Shown: piece after piece, positions 57,721 to 64,000 of the stretch
Position numbering within the stretch: position 1 is the first letter of the stretch
Layout: every line of letters starts with the position of its first letter
From: Symsagittifera roscoffensis
Taxonomy: Eukaryota > Xenacoelomorpha > Acoela > Convolutidae
Length of the DNA: 64,000 nucleotides
Direction of reading: 5' to 3'
Assembly: GCF_963678635.1 (NCBI RefSeq)
Contig: NC_087062.1
Span: 57,177,970 to 57,241,969, forward strand
Notes under the pieces: model-generated
Seen by the model: the letters and a program-made list of their open reading frames with translations, nothing else
Database searches by the model: none
What the model was told of the DNA's origin: nothing
Made by a program: the position numbers and the translations under genes

Positions 57721-59436
57721 TTATTTCAGGAAAATTTCAAGATTGAAGTAAAACTGGTTATGGAGAAGCTAAAAATTAGTTAGCGTTTTGCTAGTAAGGA
57801 CAAATAGAAGCCAGTAACAAGAGTTATACTTCGCTGTGAGCACGACAAAAAGTATTTTTTATTCCAAAAAACAGAGTTTTTTCAAGCCTTACGCTCATTA
57901 TGTCTTATCGCCTTGTTCCCGTGCAAGGGTTTTGTATAATGCAAAACTGATTCTTCTACAGCCTCAAACTATTTCCCTTAATTTTAAGGGGCAGCGATAA
58001 ATTTTTGTAAGGCTTGGCATTTTTTACTCAACTGGTTTAGGCTTTCAATTAAAACTTAAGCACAAAATTACAAAAGTTACAAGAATGATAAAGATCGAGC
58101 CGAAAACTTTTTCTGGCTAATTTTTTTTGCGAAACAGTAATTTCTTAATGATTTCAAGCCCCCTCTTGGTTTTCTTAAATAGTCATATTAAAAAGTAGAA
58201 ATATGAGATTAAAAAAAGTTCAGCATCTCAACTATAAAAGAAAGTTGAAATATGATAGTAGTAAATTTTAAAAAATGAAATTTTTTGTAAATTGGATGTT
58301 TTGATAGTTGCAGATGCATGATGAGCATAGATTGTCATTTGAAAATGTTAAAAAGATATCGAAATCAAAATTTTTTCCATGTGATTCAGTGTACCGTGAA
58401 GCAACTCATATCATTTCTTTCGAAATTTTAAGGCATGGCCATTTGGTTTAAGGGACAATAGCTAATCCGGAGTTGCTCGTCGCTACGGTCCTCGGGAACG
58501 CCTCCCCGTTCCGTTCTGTAAGTCAGGCGGAAAAAAAAACGTTTCTTACCAAATCAAAGGAAAACGTCAAATTTTTATGCTGTGAAAAAAAGATAAAAAT
58601 TATATAACAAAAAGTGTCTATAAAATCGTTCCAAAACAAACCAGTAAATTTTATATGATCTCGAGCACAGTTCAGATATTTTTTATAACTTTTTTCGTCA
58701 TTTTTATAGTAAAGTAGTCTTTCTCATTTTAAATTTGACTGAATATTTGATTTGAATTTTATTAGAGCTATTTGATGCCTATTTAGGACAAGCGTAGAAA
58801 TTTAAAAAACGTTTAAAATTGAATCATTGAGAGAAGACGCTTAATAAGTTGCGATTTTTTGAGAAAATCTGATTTTTTTTTCAGTAACAAAAAAATTGGG
58901 AAGAAAATTGTTTGTCTCCAAATCCATTGAAACTACCCTCAAACAGTTTGCCATGACTTTTGTGCGGGGTTAAGGGTAACAATCAGTTTACAAAAAAAAA
59001 CATAAATTTCCAATTTTTCACGTTTTTTACCAAAAAAATGTCAGTTATACACGCAAAACATGTATATAAACGTAACATTCAGCAGAATTTTGGCTTAAGA
59101 CATTATCTGTTTACTTGCGTAAGACCTGGCTAATCCCAAAAGGCAAAATATTTTAGACATAGATCAGAAAATAATTGAAAAAAAGAACCAATTATATACG
59201 AGTGGTCTACCAACATGAAAATGAAAATGTTGGACCCTTCCATATTTATCTTTCTTTTGTGAAGAAAGCAATATCCTAAAAAGGATATTCCAAATGGGGT
59301 TCACTAACGAGCAAGTATAATTATCTCTCTCCCTCCTTCCTTTTTTCTCAAACAACAGTTTTGGGGATCAATTATTCTCGATTATGATTTTTTTCAAAAA
59401 AACTTTGAGTTTTTTAAATTGATTTTAAGCTGTTTT
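57721..59436. other. AT-rich stretch without recognised genes
   Basis: Lies upstream of the polymerase region on the minus strand, so it should hold its promoter. A short GC-rich bit occurs near 58,470-58,530. I see no reading frame of interest, RNA gene or repeat. Confidence 0.5.
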
Positions 59437-60259
59437 TTAACTTTTTGCTGAAAAATTTACAGAGCAAACTTTAATTGATCTACTGGACAAAATAAAATCA
59501 TCGAGGCAAATGATAAACACACGGTCTTGTTGAAACAAGTTAAAAACCAAATCACACAAAATTAAAAATATAAATATATAATTAAAAATAATAAATGAAA
59601 CAGAAGAAAATTTTTTGTTCAAGTTGGAACTCTCGAAATTGTAGTTTTCTATTCTTTGGAGCATAGCAAACCGCATTTGGAGAGTTCCTTGAATGCAATC
59701 TGGGGTCACTAGATCAATTGTCTCCGCACTCAGTATCGATGGAAACCGAGCATTCGAAAAGGATGTTGATTGTTCTGATGTTGAAACTGCTCCCCTAAAA
59801 AACGACTCGGTAAAAATTGATGTCGGAATATCCGCTCTGCATAATCACGAATACATCACTCCTGATTTTCATACAACGGAATTGACTCACAGTGGTTCGC
59901 GAAGAGAATTTGTCTGGGAGACGGCTCGAGCGAGGTTGTGTCGTTTATCACAGTCTTTTCTAATACTGGATAGCTCTCGTTAATAGTGCAACTCTCGTAC
60001 ATTCTTTTTCGATTCTGTCGAAGTAGATCAATATGATCAAGGAGGTAGTTCGGTAGCAATATGTGACATTTGTGAACCCTTCCTTGTTGTGATTGCCTAC
60101 GTTTTTTCGGGGAGCCAAGTCAATGAACGGACTTGCTCTAGACGGAGAAACTCTCTCTCTCTGTTGATGGATGACTGCAATTGATTCTCTCGTGTATGAT
60201 TGGTCGATAATTGTTCTTTCTCGATCGGACACTGATATTATTTGCAAAAAACTAGTCAT
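59437..60259 (-). mobile_element. Unassigned minus-strand frames between capsid and polymerase genes
   Basis: Two groups of frames. One, 59,437-59,709, has a hydrophobic segment (SFIIFNYIFIFLILCDLVF) and could be the counterpart of the small membrane protein of the other Polinton. The other, 59,856-60,259, is hydrophilic and basic (RIEKECTR, RQNRKRMYESC) and matches nothing I know. In the other Polinton this interval holds the membrane protein and the protease; I find no protease motifs here. They may be Polinton accessory genes or chance frames. Confidence 0.35.
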
Positions 60260-61269
60260 GTCTTGAAGATGTTTTAGGTTTTATTAAAATAAAATGACTG
60301 AATTACCGAAGTGAAATTGAGAGAAAGGAAAGTATGAAAAACTTATTAATGAGAATGAGATCAGGAAAGGGATGGAATGGCACAATTAGGTCAAAGTTAA
60401 AAATTTTAAAGAAAAGGTGATCAAATTTTATTCATTCTTTTGCACATGACGACTGACGTTATGTTAAGAATGCATGTGAAAACCCTTTTTTTTCAGATTT
60501 ATTAAATAACTTTATTATAGTGGCTACGGGCGAAAGCACTCAAGTTCAAATTACCCTGTTAGTTTGTCAGAGATTCTTCGTTATGCTGTGAAAGTTTCGT
60601 AAGCATGAGTCATAGCACTCCTTAAACTAACCGTCTTACTAAAATACACAAGAAGATTTGAAGAGTTTACCCTGGGGAAAAAGCAACTAATAACCCCTAT
60701 AAAACGTGTCTTATCGTTAACGATATTATATCCTTTGTGATTAAGTTTTATCGTTATGTTTTAAGGCGCCCGTAAAATTGTCACATAAATTTCTACTTTG
60801 GGAACGCGTGATCTGCCTCGTATACGGTGATCAGTCATTTTTCAACGTTCCACACCTTCAACCATTTGGTTGATAATCATTTATAATGTACGCTTCTCTT
60901 GAAGTGGATGTTGACTATTTCGATAATTTTTGGGATATATCTCCGAACGATAAACGTTTACTTAGCAAAAACATTCGCACAGACTGATACTCATATAACT
61001 ATCAAATTGTACAAAAAAGACAAAGAGGGTAATTTCAAGCATCGACAAGGAGTAACCTTGTCAACTGGTAAACTCGAATCCGTGGCGGAAAATTACACAA
61101 AAAATCAAAAAATTGACGAAGGGAAAAAATTGCAAAGTGACTCAAAAATTTAGAAAAAAGTGAAACAAATCTATGAAATGTTCATGCTCGGAAAAGGAGT
61201 GCGGAAGTGAAAATGATGATAACTGTCGGTTTGTGTAACATTATTACCTCGTTAATTAAATGAAACTAC
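60260..61269. other. Mostly non-coding stretch with one weak plus-strand frame
   Basis: AT-rich. A plus-strand frame at 60,899-61,153 begins with a hydrophobic stretch (MLTISIIFGIYL) followed by a charged Lys-rich tail. It is in antisense to the Polinton genes and matches no family, so I do not call it a gene. Confidence 0.4.
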
Positions 61270-62370
61270 GAAGCAATGGTTGAAGCAATGTATGAGCAAT
61301 CCACTAAATATTTCAAACAATTCCGTAGAAATCACAATTTTTTTCATCCGGAATCATGAACCCAAATTCTCTGGCTTCGCTTCAAATGCAAATTTTGCGG
61401 TATCCTGCCATTTGAATAATTTAGATTTTTGCAATCATTCGATTGACAACGAAAAACATTGTCATGTGCTGGTCAAATTCACAAAGGAGTCTACCCATTT
61501 ACTAAACAAGATGGCGTCAAAAGCCTTGATCTCATTCAGCCCAAACTTCTGGTATTGAAAAGGGTTTGTCCTATTAGTATGCAAATATGCTTCGTTTATG
61601 ATCATTGCTACTATCATTCTTCGAACAAATTATTTTGCAAAAACATCCTCTTGTCGCCAGCTTTGTACTCCTGTAGTTACGAGAAACGTTTTGGTCATCA
61701 ATTCAATGTCGTTGTAAGTGGCCGGGTTCTTCAACAAACTTTTTTCTTTCGATGAGAAAACATAGTCAGTCACAGTCATATTTCTGACATAGAGATCAGC
61801 TTCGATAATTTGATCTTTGTAATGTTTAGCTGCCTTTTCAGATAGGACAACAACTTTGTTAGGAGAACGTCTACAAGACAATTTAATTGTCACACCGCTA
61901 AGTAGGTGCTTGTTACTCGACAGGAAGTCGCAAGCAATTGTACCAAATTGCTTCAGCTCGTTCGAGGCAGCAACGACAGCTTTACGCTCTGTAACGATCT
62001 CAGCTCTCAGTTACCGTCAAAAGCTGATGGGTTTTAATCAAAATAATAAACCTTTACAAGCCAATCTTGTTTTCTTGGCATTATTACCGTATGAAAACCC
62101 GGTCTCAAAAAAAGCTTTTATGGGCAAAATTAGCTTTGGTAGTTGATAAATTCTCACCATTCAGAGACTAATAATGAAGAAAATTATGAAGACAAAGATT
62201 GTTAACAAAATATGGGGTATCTCTGTTTGCCGCATCTGTAGCATGCGTTGGAGGTAAGTTTCCATTAATTCGAACAATTCGTGCAACTATTTCCAAACGA
62301 GTACGTTGAAGATCGATGAAATAGTTTCTGTCGCCGAGTACTTCAAACTGGAGCATAGAACAATCAGGAG
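61270..62370 (-). mobile_element. Polinton major capsid protein, second Polinton
   Basis: Minus-strand blocks in capsid order are LQFEVLGDRNYFIDLQRTRLE, THATDAANRDTPYFVNNL, FGTIACDFLSSNKHLLSGVTI, KVVVLSEKAAKHYKDQIIEADLY and TTGVQSWRQEDVF, then a block like RRMIVAM near 61,600 and a C-terminal part towards 61,270. This is the same F54H12.2-like double jelly-roll family as the other element, but from a distant lineage. Broken in several places. Confidence 0.82.
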
Positions 62371-62461
62371 AGTAAGGAAGGTCCAGTTTTTTTGGGTGAA
62401 AGCATTTTCAAAAGTGACAAATAAGTCCAACAAGCTGTGAGTTGCTTCACTCGGGATTACA

Positions 62462-62830
62462 TTAGAATTTATTTTTAACCCTTGTACAGAAATCGGAACG
62501 ACTTCTCCGCGCAGTTCGTTTTCTGGGAATGACGCGTCTCGTTTTTCGTTTCACCGCCGTCGTTCTTTTCGGACAACATTTCTGAGATCTAGTTCCTTCT
62601 CCTATTTGCTTTTTGATTGTTTTTCTAACGTTGCTTTCGAATGCCTGCTTAGGGCTTTTTCTTTTTGTTGCAAGTTCTATCAGTTTTGAAGCTGCCTGAA
62701 GTAGTAGTTTTTTTCCGAATTTTTGAGCTACTGGTATCACAAACTTTGCGAGCCAATGGAAGTGCCGTTCTTCCTATTTCCAAGGCTAATGCACCAAAAC
62801 CACTGCCTCGTTGTCTATAATGCCCCTAGA
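62462..62830 (-). mobile_element. Polinton basic core-type protein, second Polinton
   Basis: A strongly basic product (AAKVC.PK, KRKTRRVIPRKRTARR-type stretches) with LLLQAASKLIELATKRKSP at its start. It is in the position of the small protein between the two capsid genes. Such basic proteins are thought to bind the virion DNA, like adenovirus core proteins. Confidence 0.65.
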
Positions 62831-62879
62831 AACGTGGTAGCTTTGCTTGGTTGTGGTAATATGACTCCATATTAATCAA

Positions 62880-63603
62880 TTGATAAACTTTTGAAATTTC
62901 AAATTCAGAACAATTTTTTACCCTCCGGCGAAAGGAACAAGTCTTCCAATTTCTGTGCGCAAATATACAGAAATATTGGAAATATTTTCAACCAAAAGTT
63001 TTCAAAAGTCATAACTACTAAACACTACGATGATTCGGTTCAATTGTACATGCGTAACCATTTCTTACTCGACGATATGTATCAATAACTCCTTGCAGGG
63101 GTGCTTTTGTGTCTCCGACTACTTGATAATGAATTATGTCCGGGTAAATAAACATAAGCTGAGTACCAGCTCATACTTCAACGGGATAGTCAGCAATAAG
63201 ATCTTGGGTAGTGAATGTGCTATGTTTCGATCTTCCTTGTTTTTTGTACCCTATATGATAACCAGTGCCATCTCTGACGCCTTTGATTCCAAGAAGACTA
63301 AGAGTTTGCGGGCTTGAAAACGTTATACTGCAGCCATAATGAAAGCTGTTTGTTTGTGGGATCTATAACGTAATCCAATTTCTCTAAATCTGTTTTCAGA
63401 CGAATCTCATCCAGTATTTGTTCAATGCTCGTATACTCTCCTTTTGTTAGTTTTGCTGTTTTGCCAAGGTGAAGCCTGGAGATCTTGTCTTTCTCAACTT
63501 TCATGCTTGCTATAATGCTATCTTTTTGGTAGTACACAATGTTTTTGTCAGTTGCGTTGTTTATCTGAGTAGGGAAGGTATTTTTGTAACTGCTACTCTC
63601 CAT
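62880..63603 (-). mobile_element. Polinton minor capsid protein, second Polinton
   Basis: The upstream frame reads TQINNATDKNIVYY, SIEQILDEIRLKTDLEKLDYVID and LSLWLQY. Further on, the minus strand near 63,100 has FIYPDIIHYQVVGDTKAPLQG, the hallmark block also seen at 42.55 kb in the other element. This is the penton-like single jelly-roll protein. Broken. Confidence 0.78.
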
Positions 63604-63639
63604 TCACCTTGCAAATTTTATTTTTTCACACAATAGATT

Positions 63640-64000
63640 TCTGAAGTTGGTCAGAGTGTTATCTTTAAAAACGTTCATTGATGCAAATGAAACTAGATTA
63701 ATTGTGAAGAAAGGGGGAACGTTATGGGTTAAAAGGCTGGAAGCGCCCTCAGTCATGATTGTTTTTGATTTTTCCAACGCGAATTAGCTGATATTCGAAA
63801 AATTTTACCCCAATCGTTTTTCTGTTGATGTCAATCAAATTGTATAATGGGGGATGTTGTGTTGTTATGTCAAAAACTTCAAACACTTCATCGGTGAACG
63901 ATTCTTTGTAACCTTTGCAAAAAGGTATGTCTACTTTGGCGATACTAACATAATCACCATCATAAAACTTTGGACGTCGAACTAATTTCAATGACTGATC
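63640..64000 (-). mobile_element. Polinton integrase C-terminal part, second Polinton (runs off the edge)
   Basis: The minus-strand product contains KFYDGDYVSIAKVDIPFCKG, FTDEVFEVFDI and HPPLYNLIDIN, which align with the chromodomain-like integrase end of the other Polinton (IPFRKGYKPQFTDEIFEI). It continues beyond the window. Confidence 0.82.

Larger units (their letters stand above)
50163..64000 (-). mobile_element. Second Polinton, old and broken, running off the right edge
   Basis: The minus strand carries, in transcription order from the window end, the integrase C-terminal part (63.65 kb onwards), minor capsid (62.9-63.6 kb) and core protein (62.46-62.83 kb). Next come the major capsid (61.27-62.37 kb), unassigned frames (59.4-60.3 kb) and polymerase B (57.7 down to 50.2 kb). 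Its proteins are clearly different from those of the inverted Polinton, so it is another lineage. A LINE with a minisatellite tail lies inside the polymerase region. It has many breaks. Neither terminus is recognised in the window, and the packaging ATPase should lie beyond 64,000. Confidence 0.8.

Noticed and set aside
60899-61153. Plus-strand frame with a signal-peptide-like start
   Set aside because: It is antisense within the second Polinton, matches no family, and the Lys-rich tail fits AT-rich chance sequence.
1-64000. CRISPR arrays, rRNA, tRNA or bacterial operons
   Set aside because: No regularly spaced short repeats, no rRNA or cloverleaf signature that I could see, and the genes are split by introns.

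Overview
The window looks like repeat-rich, AT-rich DNA from an invertebrate animal. Host gene pieces are separated by spliceosomal introns with nematode-like TTTCAG or CTGCAG acceptors. The repeats include K02A2.6-type Gypsy elements, a LINE, a TA-flanked MITE and two Polintons whose major capsid protein resembles the F54H12.2-like family. A nematode fits, but the sequence alone does not prove it. There are no bacterial genes, CRISPR arrays or recognisable rRNA or tRNA genes.

Layout. 1-0.84 kb is an antisense Gypsy pol fragment. 0.85-3.3 kb holds an old direct repeat and an unidentified GC-richer block. 3.3-9.4 kb is a broken K02A2.6-type Gypsy element with a 1.62-kb tandem duplication of its inner part, followed by an old ~0.63-kb tandem pair to 10.4 kb. 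10.7-13.3 kb is a near-identical 1,273-bp tandem pair carrying small spliced exons. 14.85-35.6 kb is the one clear host gene, on the minus strand: a secreted von Willebrand factor A (vWA) domain protein. Its exons sit at 35.5-35.6, 34.36-34.48, 33.13-33.47 and 14.85-15.34 kb. The last intron is about 17.8 kb because a large, old Gypsy element with ~0.37-kb LTRs (15.85-31.97 kb) occupies it. 35.7-39.2 kb holds further Gypsy debris and a notable 48-bp hairpin.

39,250-49,489 is the most unusual object: a Polinton-derived element that is a large inverted duplication. Both arms run outward from a turn inside the packaging ATPase towards the same terminal sequence. Parts in order are ATPase, integrase, minor capsid, core and major capsid proteins, a membrane protein and a protease; the right arm has fewer parts, and no DNA polymerase is present. 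A perfect direct 6-bp target duplication (CTCTGA) flanks it and the outer flanks are unrelated, so a simple sequencing fold-back does not explain it. A 200-N gap with a doubled contig end lies near the centre. I interpret it as a snap-back, defective-interfering-like Polinton that was integrated.

49.7-49.9 kb is a MITE. 50.2 kb to the window end is a second, older and different Polinton on the minus strand: integrase, minor capsid, core, major capsid, unknown frames, then a DNA polymerase B region that carries C2H2 fingers at its N-terminal end and is interrupted by a LINE with a 69-bp minisatellite tail.
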